DNA from: a virus
Direction: 5' to 3' (one strand)
Length of the DNA: 20,202 nucleotides
IMG/VR virus record: IMGVR_UViG_3300038360_000092
Coordinates: 1 to 20,202 of that record
A program made the position numbers and the translations under genes. Positions 7,563 through 14,960 of the stretch are shown here, one piece after another. Below the pieces are notes generated by a model. The model saw only the letters and a list, made by a program, of their open reading frames with translations. It made no database searches and was not told where the DNA came from. Within the stretch, counting starts at the first letter, position 1; every line of letters begins with the position of its first letter.

Positions 7563-8510
7563 ATGGCCGGAACTAAAACTTCTCAATTCGTGCGCCACAC
7601 CCCTGGCGGCGCGTTCAACGTCGAGGATCAAAGCTACTCGACCGGAGATCGCTGGTACGTCCACAGCGGGACGGGCACCGACGGCCTCGGGTACGGCACG
7701 CACCCCGACAGCCCATGTGCAACGATCGACTACGCGATCGGCCTAGCAACGGCGAGCCAGGGGGACGTTATCTATGTCATGCCGGGCCACGCGGAGAGCA
7801 TCACGGCCGCGGGTATCGACGTGGACAAGATCGGCCTGTCAATCGTTGGGCTTGGGAACGAGAACAACCGACCGACGATTACCTTCTCCGCTACTGATTC
7901 TGATGTGGATATTGACGCGGACGATGTGTATATCTCGGGGCTCCGGTTCGTTTCGGGGATCGCCGACTTGGCCTTGATGATCGACGCGAACGCCGAGAAT
8001 CTGGTGATGGAAAATTGCGAGTTCGTGGGGCCAACGTCCTACGAGGCGGACAACTTCATCAACATCGCCACGACGAAGGACTACTTCACCTTCCGCGGGT
8101 GCGTGTTCCGTCAAGGAGCCGACCCGGATGGGACCGATGGCGGTGACGCCACGGGCTGCTTTTATATCGTCGACTCCGAAAACATCACGGTTGAGGACTG
8201 TATGTTCCTCGGCGAGTTCGAGACGAGCATCTTCCACAACAAGACCTCAGCCGTAAAGAACTTGTGGATTCGCAACTGCTATGGAGAGCAAGCGTTGGGT
8301 GGTGCGGACGTGGCGACGATTGTGGCGGGTGCAACTGGCGGGATGGTTCGCTGTGCGTGGAATGTACCGGACGCCGGAGACAATACGACCATCGGGAGCT
8401 TCATCACGATGGCGTTGGATTCTCCATTCGGCTACCACGATTGCACGTTCATGAACGATAACGCCGCCGGCGAATGGGCAGCTTCGGCCGTCAACGCCGC
8501 GACCGCATAG
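7563..8510 (+). CDS. Right-handed beta-helix protein, copy A
   Basis: The product has 315 residues. After an N-terminal stretch with NVEDQSYSTGDRWYVHSG, residues about 55-270 show the short recurring strands of a pectate-lyase-like parallel beta-helix: GDVIYVMPGHAE, LSIVGLG, TITF, VDIDADDVYISGL, LVMENCEFVG, FTFRGCVFR, ITVEDCMFLG, LWIRNCYGEQ. Such helices are common in phage fibres, tailspikes and glycan-degrading enzymes. No catalytic residue set can be assigned. AAAGGA lies upstream (7547-7552). A clearly related gene follows 11 bases later. Its position between capsid and connector genes suggests a head fibre or decoration rather than a tail spike. A carbohydrate-active role remains possible. 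Confidence 0.75.
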   Translation: MAGTKTSQFVRHTPGGAFNVEDQSYSTGDRWYVHSGTGTDGLGYGTHPDSPCATIDYAIGLATASQGDVIYVMPGHAESITAAGIDVDKIGLSIVGLGNENNRPTITFSATDSDVDIDADDVYISGLRFVSGIADLALMIDANAENLVMENCEFVGPTSYEADNFINIATTKDYFTFRGCVFRQGADPDGTDGGDATGCFYIVDSENITVEDCMFLGEFETSIFHNKTSAVKNLWIRNCYGEQALGGADVATIVAGATGGMVRCAWNVPDAGDNTTIGSFITMALDSPFGYHDCTFMNDNAAGEWAASAVNAATA

Positions 8511-8521
8511 GAGGATTCACA

Positions 8522-9484
8522 ATGCCTGGAACAAAAACAGCACTATTCAGTCGCATGGCCCAAGGCGGTCTATACAACGTCGAGGACTTGCGGATGACTA
8601 CCGGGGATCGGTGGTGGGTCCACAGCGGAACCGGAAGCGACACCGCGAACAGCGGACTGTCTCCCGATGACGCATTGGCTACTATCGACGCGGCCATCAA
8701 CAAATGCACGGCGAGCGTTGGCGATATCGTCTACGTAATGCCGGGCCACGCCGAAACGATCGGTGCGGCCGGGATCGACGCGGACGTGATCGGCTTGTCC
8801 ATTATCGGGCTTGGCATCGAGAACAACCGGCCGACGATTACGTTTAATGCCACCACATCGGACATCGACATTGACGCCACGGATATATATATCTCTGGGC
8901 TGCGGTGCTTGTCCACCGTCAATAACCTGGCGAAGTTCGTGGACGTGAACGCCGAGCGGTTCACGATGGAAGACTGCGAGTTCGTTACGACGAGCACGAA
9001 AGAGGCGTATTGTTTTATCGACATCGCCACCACGAAAGACTACTTCACGTTCCGGCGATGTACATTCCGACAGCCTACCGACCCGACCCACGCGGGCGGG
9101 GACGGTGCGGCGGGCAGCGGGTGTTTCTACATCGTGGACTCGGAGAACATCTTGATCGAGGATTGTGTTTTCCTCGGCGAATTCGAGACCAGTATCATCC
9201 ACAACAAGACCTCGGCAGTAAAGAACCTCTGGATTCGCAACTGCTACGGCGAGCAAGCGTTGGCCGGTGCGGATGTTGCAACGATCGTTGCAACGGCTAC
9301 CGGGGGAATGGTTCGCTGTGCTTGGAACGTGCCGGACGCCGGGGACATCACGACCATCGGCGACTTCATTACGATGGCCGCCAACAGTCCGTTCGGCTAT
9401 CACGACTGCTCGTTTATGAATGACAACGCCACTGCCGGTGCGGGTGAATGGCAAGCCCTGCCGGTCAATACGGCTTCCACGTAA
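8522..9484 (+). CDS. Right-handed beta-helix protein, copy B
   Basis: The start is ATG at 8522, preceded by AGGAGG at 8510-8515; an in-frame start at 8474 overlaps copy A and is unlikely. Its 320 residues align with copy A along the whole length. Shared stretches include NVED, TGDRWxVHSGTG, VMPGHAE, ENNRPTITF, IATTKDYFTFR, HNKTSAVKNLWIRNCYGEQA and GGMVRCAWNVPDAGD. The N-terminal third has diverged more than the C-terminal half. This pair is a tandem duplication. The two proteins could form a mixed trimer or offer alternative receptor or substrate specificity; neither is shown. Confidence 0.75.
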   Translation: MPGTKTALFSRMAQGGLYNVEDLRMTTGDRWWVHSGTGSDTANSGLSPDDALATIDAAINKCTASVGDIVYVMPGHAETIGAAGIDADVIGLSIIGLGIENNRPTITFNATTSDIDIDATDIYISGLRCLSTVNNLAKFVDVNAERFTMEDCEFVTTSTKEAYCFIDIATTKDYFTFRRCTFRQPTDPTHAGGDGAAGSGCFYIVDSENILIEDCVFLGEFETSIIHNKTSAVKNLWIRNCYGEQALAGADVATIVATATGGMVRCAWNVPDAGDITTIGDFITMAANSPFGYHDCSFMNDNATAGAGEWQALPVNTAST

Positions 9485-9494
9485 AGGACGCACG

Positions 9495-9752
9495 ATGATC
9501 ACCGAACTAGTCAACGGATACAACGTCACAGGCAACCACGGAGCGGGCGCCGTCCGTGAATATCACGTCTGCGACTTGGCCGGCAACACGCTGGCCGAGG
9601 CTGCCGGCAAGGTGCTGGCGATAGCTGCCGCGAACGCACGCGAACCGGGCGACGTTCCCGAGCCGGTTGTCGAAGAAGTCGCGCCCGAGCCGGTTGTCGA
9701 AGAGGTCGCGCCTGAGCCAGTTGCAGAAGAATTCACGTATTACAGCACTTAA
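9495..9752 (+). CDS. Small protein with Pro-Glu-Val repeat tail
   Basis: The start is ATG at 9495, with AAGGA at 9484-9488; the in-frame ATG at 9420 overlaps copy B. The product has 85 residues. The first half (MITELVNGYNVTGNHGAGAV...) is unrecognised. The last third consists of near-identical nine-residue repeats of the type EPVVEEVAP, encoded by a 27-base DNA repeat. Acidic Pro-rich tails act as flexible linkers or spacers. It sits between the beta-helix pair and the second duplicated pair, so it probably belongs to the same surface block. Function unknown. Confidence 0.6.
   Translation: MITELVNGYNVTGNHGAGAVREYHVCDLAGNTLAEAAGKVLAIAAANAREPGDVPEPVVEEVAPEPVVEEVAPEPVAEEFTYYST
9657..9733 (+). 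repeat. 27-base tandem repeat, two full units and one partial
   Basis: Units at 9657-9683 and 9684-9710 differ at one base (A or G at the 18th position, the last base of a Glu codon). A third, diverged unit runs 9711-9733. The unit length is a multiple of three, so each unit adds nine residues (PEPVVEEVA) without disturbing the frame. Slippage could change tail length between related phages. Confidence 0.85.
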
Positions 9753-9770
9753 CGCGAAAGGGACAGCCCC

Positions 9771-10316
9771 ATGGGGTCCATCACCATACGAGGCGCAAGC
9801 GATGCAGAGGTTGCCAATGTGGATAACCATGCACTGCGAGCAAGACAGTACGGCGAGTGGGAAGACGCTCTCGCCAACGGCCAGGCGTTTTCATGGATGA
9901 ACGCCACCTATGACTACACGGCACTTGATACCATTCTCGGCGTGGAAAACAACTCGCCGACCAAAGACCTGAAGATCAAGTCAATCTTCGTGACAGGCTC
10001 GACGGCTTCGCAGTTTGTCGTGTTTACCGCGTCTGGTATTACGATGGCTGGCACGGCGGTCACTGGCGTAAGCCTCAACCGGAACGTCGCGACCGTAGCG
10101 CCGGCTACAGCTAAGGGCGACGAAACCGGGAACGGCGAGCAAGCTGGCGGATACGTCACCGGCTTGATTGCGGGGCAGTTTGCCAATAATGGGCAGGTCG
10201 AAATTCCGGTTGATGGGGCGATAATCCTGCCCCAGGACCACATGATAGGCGTTGATCTGACCGCCGACGGAACAACTTGCAATGTTGTGATCTTTGGTTA
10301 TTTCGTTGACCGCTAA
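9771..10316 (+). CDS. Capsid-region structural protein, paralogue A
   Basis: This encodes 181 residues, with a purine-rich ribosome site (GAAAGGGA, 9756-9763). The gene at 10334 is a paralogue: both carry an AFSWM motif, then TYD, DTILGVENNS, a beta-rich middle with (M)xGTAVxG, a TAKxDETGN segment, and a C-terminal DGAIxLPxDxxxGVDLT followed by VxIFGxF. The protein is beta-rich, lacks membrane segments and has no enzyme signature. It is most likely a virion surface or decoration component. The family is not recognised by name. It is not tail-like by position, since the connector genes follow it. Confidence 0.65.
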   Translation: MGSITIRGASDAEVANVDNHALRARQYGEWEDALANGQAFSWMNATYDYTALDTILGVENNSPTKDLKIKSIFVTGSTASQFVVFTASGITMAGTAVTGVSLNRNVATVAPATAKGDETGNGEQAGGYVTGLIAGQFANNGQVEIPVDGAIILPQDHMIGVDLTADGTTCNVVIFGYFVDR

Positions 10317-10333
10317 TAAAAGGAGCCACCCCA

Positions 10334-10888
10334 ATGGCTGACTATGCAGAGCCACACGCTATCGTGGGGCAAAATGGTTCCGGCGTCTACGTCGAAGACA
10401 GCGGAATGCGAACCAACACCCGGTCAGACTTTGACCAGGCCGTGATTGACGGCCGGGCGTTCTCGTGGATGTCCCAAACCTACGACCCAGACGCTCACGA
10501 TACGATCCTGGGCGTGGAGAATAACAGCACGACGCACGTGTTGAAAATCCACAAGGTGTTCGTCTGGTCGGATACTGCCAGTGCGATCCAGGTGTTTACC
10601 ATATCCGGCAAGACGATGACTGGGACGGCGGTGCCTGGAACGAACCTCAACCGTGCTTCTGGCCGGATTGCCGAGGCTACTGCCAAGGCCGACGAGACGG
10701 GGAACGCGGAACAGGCGGCTGGCTACACGCAGCACTTGCTGCATAAGCAAATCGCCGCAAACGCGCTCAATATCCTCGACATCGATGGCGCCATTGTGTT
10801 GCCGAATGATTTTCTCGTCGGGGTCGACCTCACCACCGCCGCGACTGCAGCCAACGTTACCATCTTTGGTTGGTTCGAGGAAATGTAA
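10334..10888 (+). CDS. Capsid-region structural protein, paralogue B
   Basis: This encodes 184 residues, with AGGAG at 10320-10324 just before the ATG. It is a paralogue of the gene at 9771 along nearly its whole length (AFSWM, DTILGVENNS, GTAVPGTNLNR, TAKADETGN, DGAIVLPNDF, VTIFGWFEE). The pair has diverged more than the beta-helix or tail-tube pairs, so this duplication looks older. Its N-terminus (residues 1-30) differs and includes GVYVEDSG, which recalls the NVED segment of the beta-helix genes. That could be a shared anchoring segment, though it is short. Confidence 0.65.
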   Translation: MADYAEPHAIVGQNGSGVYVEDSGMRTNTRSDFDQAVIDGRAFSWMSQTYDPDAHDTILGVENNSTTHVLKIHKVFVWSDTASAIQVFTISGKTMTGTAVPGTNLNRASGRIAEATAKADETGNAEQAAGYTQHLLHKQIAANALNILDIDGAIVLPNDFLVGVDLTTAATAANVTIFGWFEEM

Positions 10889-10903
10889 CGAAGAAAGCGG
10901 GAG

Positions 10904-11473
10904 ATGATCCATAGCATTCGAGCAACACGCACCGAGCCGAGCGAGGAACCGGTCAGCATCCCCGAATTGCGGGACGCTGCCCGGATCACCGCTAAGACGC
11001 ACGACGCCCAACTGGGTGCTTTCCTCATCGCCGCCCGAAAGGTGATCGAGGAAAGTTACCTCTGGCGAGCGCTAATTACCCAGACGTGCGTGGACCGGTT
11101 CGATAGTTTTGCAGATGAAATGGAGCTTCGCTGGTCGCCAGTACAGAGCCTCACGTCGGTGGCGTATCTGGACACCGACGAGGACAGCCAAACCCTGGCG
11201 GCTACCTATTACGAGCTGGGCCAGAATAACGGTCTAGGGATTGTGCGTCTCAAGTACGACCAATCGTGGCCGACGGTATTGTCGCATCCAGATTCGGTAA
11301 CGGTTACGTCGGTGTGTGGCTACGGTGACGACGCGGAAGACGTGCCGCAACCGATCCGCCAGGCAATTATTCTGCACGCCCTGTGGCAGCACACGCAACG
11401 CGAGGGCATGGAATACCCTGGCGCCGCAATCTCCAGTTTATTGGGACCGTACATTTCGCATCGGTGCATTTAG
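10904..11473 (+). CDS. Head-tail connector protein, HK97 gp6 / phiE125 gp8-like
   Basis: Proteins of this family form the ring attached beneath the portal. The 189-residue sequence follows the usual layout: EPVSIPELRDAARI followed by LGAFLIAARKVIEESYLWRALITQTC (helical first part), then SPVQSLTSVAYLDTDED, a YELGQNNGLG segment, a SWPTVLSHPDSVTVTSVCGYG strand, and VPQPIRQAIILHALW with a final short LLGPY motif. GGGAG at 10899-10903 abuts the ATG at 10904, a tight spacing. It begins the neck block after the long decoration block. Confidence 0.85.
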   Translation: MIHSIRATRTEPSEEPVSIPELRDAARITAKTHDAQLGAFLIAARKVIEESYLWRALITQTCVDRFDSFADEMELRWSPVQSLTSVAYLDTDEDSQTLAATYYELGQNNGLGIVRLKYDQSWPTVLSHPDSVTVTSVCGYGDDAEDVPQPIRQAIILHALWQHTQREGMEYPGAAISSLLGPYISHRCI

Positions 11474-11484
11474 CGGGAATTGAC

Positions 11485-11730
11485 ATGAACACCGAATATA
11501 GAATCGTTGAGCGAGCGGGTGTATTTCGGGCACAATACCGAGACATCTGGGCGTGGTGGCCATTGAGGCTAACGCAATGGTGTTACGCTCTGAAGCACGG
11601 CTGCCATAGAGAGGGACTCGGTTCGCCAGAGGAATGGGATTCATACGAAAAGGCGGAGGAGGCAATTACGGATATGCTGGCCAAAGAGAAAAGAGAAGCC
11701 ACGGCATGGCAGCCGGTAGCGGGAACCTAA
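11485..11730 (+). CDS. Small hypothetical protein
   Basis: The start is ATG at 11485, with GCGGGA upstream (11473-11478); the in-frame start at 11383 overlaps the connector gene. The product has 81 residues, is Trp-rich (RDIWAWWPLRLTQW) and has a helical C-terminus. Many phages carry short proteins with a YxVxxxxxxFxAQYR...WW pattern, but no function can be given. It lies four bases before the cytidylyltransferase. Confidence 0.5.
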   Translation: MNTEYRIVERAGVFRAQYRDIWAWWPLRLTQWCYALKHGCHREGLGSPEEWDSYEKAEEAITDMLAKEKREATAWQPVAGT

Positions 11731-11733
11731 ACC

Positions 11734-12417
11734 ATGAACGTAGCGGCAATCATCCCTGCCCGCGGAGGCTCAAAAGGCATCCCACGTAAAAACCTCCAGC
11801 AGGTCGGGGGATTGCCGCTCGTTCGTTGGTCAATCAATGCAGCCCGGCAAGCGAAACTGATCGACGATGTGTATGTGTCGACGGATGATTCGGATATAGC
11901 CGCCGTGGCTCAGCATGGGGCTACGGTGATCCATCGGCCTGCACGGCTGGCCACCGATCGGTCAACTACCCCGGAGGCGGTGAGTCACGCGGTGGAGTCG
12001 ATGGCAGTCAAGCCAGACATTCTGGTAGTGATGCAATGCACGACACCGTTTACCACGCCGGGCGATATTAACCGAGCCGTAGCAATGCTAATCGAGGATG
12101 AATCGGCCGACGTAGTAGCCACGGTATGCGAGGACCACGGGTTCCAGTTGCGGCCGTACGCGGGTGGCGTTGAATGGGTTACTACGGAGCGAAGCGGCCG
12201 AGAGATTCGCAGACAAGACATTGAGCCAACGTACAAACTGAACGGTGGTTTATTCGTGTTTCGGACAGATGCGTTTATGCGGCAGCCAGATTGCATGTTC
12301 TTCGGCACGGTGCGCACGTGCGTCATGCCGGCCGACCGGTCTATTGATATCGACACGCCGTATGACCTGCACGTAGCGGAGGCGACGGCCCAATACTTAG
12401 CGGGAGAAAGCAAGTGA
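11734..12417 (+). CDS. CMP-nonulosonate (N-acylneuraminate-type) cytidylyltransferase
   Basis: Enzymes of this family join CTP and a nonulosonic acid (sialic, legionaminic or pseudaminic acid) to give the CMP-sugar that glycosyltransferases use. Hallmarks are IPARGGSKGIPRKN (residues 7-20, CTP-binding loop), an MQCTTPF segment (100-106; most members have LQPTSP), YKLNGGLFVF (167-176), and SIDIDTPYDL (203-212), whose Asp residues bind metal. Its 227 residues match the family length and all core parts are present, so it looks intact. The sugar specificity (sialic, Leg, Pse or Kdo) cannot be read. It overlaps the next gene by four bases, so the two are coupled. Confidence 0.88.
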   Translation: MNVAAIIPARGGSKGIPRKNLQQVGGLPLVRWSINAARQAKLIDDVYVSTDDSDIAAVAQHGATVIHRPARLATDRSTTPEAVSHAVESMAVKPDILVVMQCTTPFTTPGDINRAVAMLIEDESADVVATVCEDHGFQLRPYAGGVEWVTTERSGREIRRQDIEPTYKLNGGLFVFRTDAFMRQPDCMFFGTVRTCVMPADRSIDIDTPYDLHVAEATAQYLAGESK

Positions 12418-13160
12418 TCAACAAGAAGTTTCCAGAGGACGAATGGATCGTCGTAGGCTCGTCACCGGGTGCGTCTGAGTTTCCGCAGTTGCGGGCTCAG
12501 TTGCCGGACGCGGTCACGATAACCACTAACCGGGGCTACAAGCTGTTTACGGAAGACGACCCGCCGCAGGTGTATTTCCTCTGCGATCTGCTGGACCTTG
12601 TCCCCGGCAGGGTCGACGACGATGGCAGCGAAGCGTCGGAGCGGTTTCTGGACTGTCGAGCGGCTGGCAGAAGCTTGCACGATAACGGATGTCACGTAAT
12701 CGGCCACATTCGGAACGCTCAACTTCGCGACCAGTGGGGGCTCGATTGGTTCGACGAACTGATCATTGCCGAAGTGGGCTCGTGGCGCCCGTGGTCGTTT
12801 CAGCGTGGCAAGTACACGGCGGCCCGGTTGTCGGGCTTATTCGCGTTGCAGTATGCGATCAACAAGGGAGCCAAGCGTGTCCACCTGATCGGCTGCGAGG
12901 GGTACGCGAAGGGCGGCCATTATTTCGACAAGGGCGAGGATAGCCCTGTCGGCGACGACTTCACGACATCGCACATCGAGCCGTTTACGTGGGCAGTGAT
13001 CAAGGCGTGCCCTGATGTCCATTTCACGTTCTACGGCGATTTGAACTACAAGGTTGTCGGCACCGAGAACGTCACGCAGTGCAAGACGGTGGACGTGATG
13101 GATACCGTCGTTGAATATGTCGGCAAGGACAAGGACAGCGAAGCGGAGGGGCAGTCATGA
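12414..13160 (+). CDS. DUF115 / sialyltransferase-like Rossmann protein
   Basis: The product has 248 residues from a GTG start overlapping the cytidylyltransferase stop. It shows a WIVVGSSPGAS nucleotide loop (11-21), TTNRGYKL (37-44) and, after SGLFALQYAINKGA, VHLIGCEGY followed by GGHYF (156-171). The same layout (IVGNGPS, an N-containing strand, and an LxGxD/E-HYF motif) occurs in the DUF115 and MAF-type flagellin glycosylation proteins and in GT42-like sialyltransferases. I infer a glycosyltransferase using the CMP-sugar made by its neighbour. A different Rossmann function cannot be excluded from sequence alone. Confidence 0.6.
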   Translation: MINKKFPEDEWIVVGSSPGASEFPQLRAQLPDAVTITTNRGYKLFTEDDPPQVYFLCDLLDLVPGRVDDDGSEASERFLDCRAAGRSLHDNGCHVIGHIRNAQLRDQWGLDWFDELIIAEVGSWRPWSFQRGKYTAARLSGLFALQYAINKGAKRVHLIGCEGYAKGGHYFDKGEDSPVGDDFTTSHIEPFTWAVIKACPDVHFTFYGDLNYKVVGTENVTQCKTVDVMDTVVEYVGKDKDSEAEGQS

Positions 13161-13384
13161 AATCATGCGTAATAGCTAACAGCGTGTGGCGATGGCCCGA
13201 GTGGATAGCATTATGTGAGCGACTGGAGATTCCACTGGACTTCGCCAATCGCGACATATCCATACGCTTGTCAATGGACTGCGAGGTAGTCGTGAACCAT
13301 ACCTATATCGGAAGGGACGCCACTGCGGAGGACCACCCCCTTGACCCTCAGTTTGTAGATGGGATAGATGTCCGTCACCGATAA
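13157..13384 (+). CDS. Small hypothetical protein
   Basis: This encodes 75 residues. The ATG overlaps the stop of the previous gene by four bases, and its own end overlaps the next gene by 17 bases, so it is part of a chain of coupled genes. No recognised domain. Two Cys (4 and 20) and several Trp are near the N-terminus. The sequence LDFANRDISIRLSMDCEVVVNHTY recalls a beta-alpha unit. It could accompany the sugar genes, but this rests on position alone. Confidence 0.45.
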   Translation: MKSCVIANSVWRWPEWIALCERLEIPLDFANRDISIRLSMDCEVVVNHTYIGRDATAEDHPLDPQFVDGIDVRHR

Positions 13385-13706
13385 ACCCAGCCGCCGAAAC
13401 AAATACGTCCGTGTTGAGAAACCAACGCAGACCACCACTGCCGGAAAGACATCCGAGACGTGGTCGTTTTGGTGCCATGCGTGGGTGTCGATCGAACCGG
13501 TGTCGGGCCGCGAGGGCATGGAGGTACACGAGCAGCAGTCGAGCATCACGCACTTATGCCGGGGGTTGTACGCGGAATTCGATACGGTGACGGCCGACTT
13601 CCGGATCGTCTGGGATAGCCGGACGTTCCATCTGCTCGAAGCCCCGCGGAATCTGGAAGAGGCGAACGTGATTTATGAGATGGCGATAGAAGAGGAGACG
13701 CGGTAA
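13368..13706 (+). CDS. Head closure / head-tail joining protein
   Basis: At 112 residues, this matches the small phage head-tail joining family (SPP1 gp16-like), which closes the connector pore after packaging. Seen in sequence: KTSETWSFWCHAWVSIEPVSGREGMEVHEQQ, a RGLYAEFDTVTADFRIVWDSRTFHLLEAPRNLEEANVIYEMAIEEE tail of alternating strands, as is usual in the family (W-A-x-I-x-P and the W-D-x-R-T/F-x-L-L). The ATG lies inside the previous gene. The stop and the next ATG share one base (TAATG). Confidence 0.85.
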   Translation: MSVTDKPSRRNKYVRVEKPTQTTTAGKTSETWSFWCHAWVSIEPVSGREGMEVHEQQSSITHLCRGLYAEFDTVTADFRIVWDSRTFHLLEAPRNLEEANVIYEMAIEEETR

Positions 13707-14284
13707 TGGCAGCCGGTCCCAAAAGCCTAGTATGGATGAGCGTCGAAGGCGCGGCGGACGTGTCGCGCGTATTGAAGACGTTGCCGATTCGGTGGCAGAA
13801 GAGGGTGGTTCGGTCGGCTGTGCAAAAGGTTGGACGGAAGATGGTCACGCGGGTTAAGTCAGCGGTGGGCAGACAGGCAGTGGATTCGGGCCTGCTGAAA
13901 AAGAGCATCGGAATGCGAACCTGGCAGAAGACCACGGCCGGTTACGGGACGGCGTTTGGCGTGACGATCGGGGCACGTAAGGGGATGGGCACGCTGGTAG
14001 TAAGGAACAAAAAGGGGAAGAAAAAGGCACTAACGCGCAAGGCCATATCTAAGCACGTAGCGGCGGGCGGCGGCACTAAGGCGGAATATGCGGACCCAGC
14101 GAAATACGCCCACTTACCAGAAGGCGGGGCCAAGCGAAAGAAACACGGAGTGGTGAAGCCGACGCGATACATGGAGCACACCGACCACCGCTACCGGGCA
14201 CAGAATAGGGCCGACCTATGGCGGGAACTAGTCACCGGTCTTGAGATGGAGACACGCAAACTGGCGAGAGCGAGGGGTCTGTGA
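13706..14284 (+). CDS. Neck/tail protein, HK97 gp10-like
   Basis: HK97 gp10-type proteins sit in the neck or tail-completion complex. The 192-residue sequence has the family's N-terminal helix pair (VSRVLKTLPIRWQKRVVRSAVQKVGRKMVTRVK), the DSGLLKKSIGMR segment, a basic loop rich in Lys (KKGKKKALTRKA), and a PAKYAHLPEGGAK...RYMEHTDHR region matching the Y-A-x-x-x-E-x-G and P-x-R/A-x-F/Y-M pattern. The basic middle may be an insert. The stop overlaps the next GTG start by four bases. Confidence 0.82.
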   Translation: MAAGPKSLVWMSVEGAADVSRVLKTLPIRWQKRVVRSAVQKVGRKMVTRVKSAVGRQAVDSGLLKKSIGMRTWQKTTAGYGTAFGVTIGARKGMGTLVVRNKKGKKKALTRKAISKHVAAGGGTKAEYADPAKYAHLPEGGAKRKKHGVVKPTRYMEHTDHRYRAQNRADLWRELVTGLEMETRKLARARGL

Positions 14285-14691
14285 GTTTGGAAACGCAAGT
14301 ACAAACGCGGCTCGAAGCGGTGAGCAACTTGACCGACGCGGTGAGCACGCGGATTTACAGATACATCCGGGCGAGGAAGACGCCCTTGCCGTGTGTGGTG
14401 TGGCGACGAATGGAAACGGAGATCGTACACCACGCGGCGGGCGAGACGGAAACGCGTTGGGCTCGGCTGGAGGTGATTTCCATTGCGGATGATATGGACA
14501 CGGTGCGAACGGTTGCCGATGCGGTGGCGGAGGCGTTGTCGGGCTGGAGTGATTCCGGCGGGACGGTATCGATCAGCATGTGCCACCAACAGAGCGACCT
14601 CGACAACGTAATACCGCCAGACCACGGAAACGAGTCGACGGAATATCAGGTGATCCAGGACTATCGACTGAGCTATTACGAAGCGGCCTAA
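14281..14691 (+). CDS. Tail completion protein, DUF3168-like
   Basis: The product has 136 residues from a GTG start overlapping the previous stop. It opens with LETQVQTRLEAVSNLTDAVSTRIYRYIRARKTPLPCVVWRRM, a typical pattern of the tail completion/terminator family (helix, then a RIYxxxxPxxxxLPxVV strand). It then has a WARLEVISIADDMDTVRTVADAVAEAL helix and ends with YQVIQDYRLSYYEA strands. It acts at the tail tip facing the head, closing the tube. The order with gp10-like before and tail-tube genes after is standard. Confidence 0.82.
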   Translation: MSLETQVQTRLEAVSNLTDAVSTRIYRYIRARKTPLPCVVWRRMETEIVHHAAGETETRWARLEVISIADDMDTVRTVADAVAEALSGWSDSGGTVSISMCHQQSDLDNVIPPDHGNESTEYQVIQDYRLSYYEAA

Positions 14692-14693
14692 TT

Positions 14694-14915
14694 ATGTTCT
14701 TAGAAATCGACAGGCTGAACCGACGTGGAGCCAACGAGCGGCCGACGCTCGTGAAAGAATTGATCCGGATCGACCTGATTCAGAAGATGCGGCCGAAGGC
14801 GGTTACCGATTGGGATCAGCCGTGTGTGGAGTTGGATCTGGAAGGCGAGCAGACCGTTTGCTGCCAGGGCACGTTTGAGGGCGTATTAGAAGCGATAGAG
14901 GGTGGCGACAAATAA
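14694..14915 (+). CDS. Small hypothetical protein
   Basis: This encodes 73 residues from ATG at 14694, two bases after the previous stop; the longer in-frame start at 14580 overlaps the tail completion gene. Sequence shows FLEIDRLN and VKELIRIDLIQKMRP followed by an acidic C-terminus. It recalls a small unnamed protein often found between tail completion and tail tube genes. No function known. A frame shared with the first tail-tube gene continues downstream, but a stop lies at 14913-14915. Confidence 0.55.
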   Translation: MFLEIDRLNRRGANERPTLVKELIRIDLIQKMRPKAVTDWDQPCVELDLEGEQTVCCQGTFEGVLEAIEGGDK

Positions 14916-14960
14916 ACAACAGCGGGGACGGCATCCACGGGGGATGAGCGGTATGAGTCG

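Noticed and set aside
8570-9535. 321-residue ORF on the minus strand across beta-helix copy B
   Set aside because: It is a shadow of a gene with a clear paralogue on the + strand; the minus frame is broken into shorter pieces over copy A.
9657-9733. CRISPR array
   Set aside because: The repeats are directly adjacent without spacers and encode an in-frame peptide repeat.
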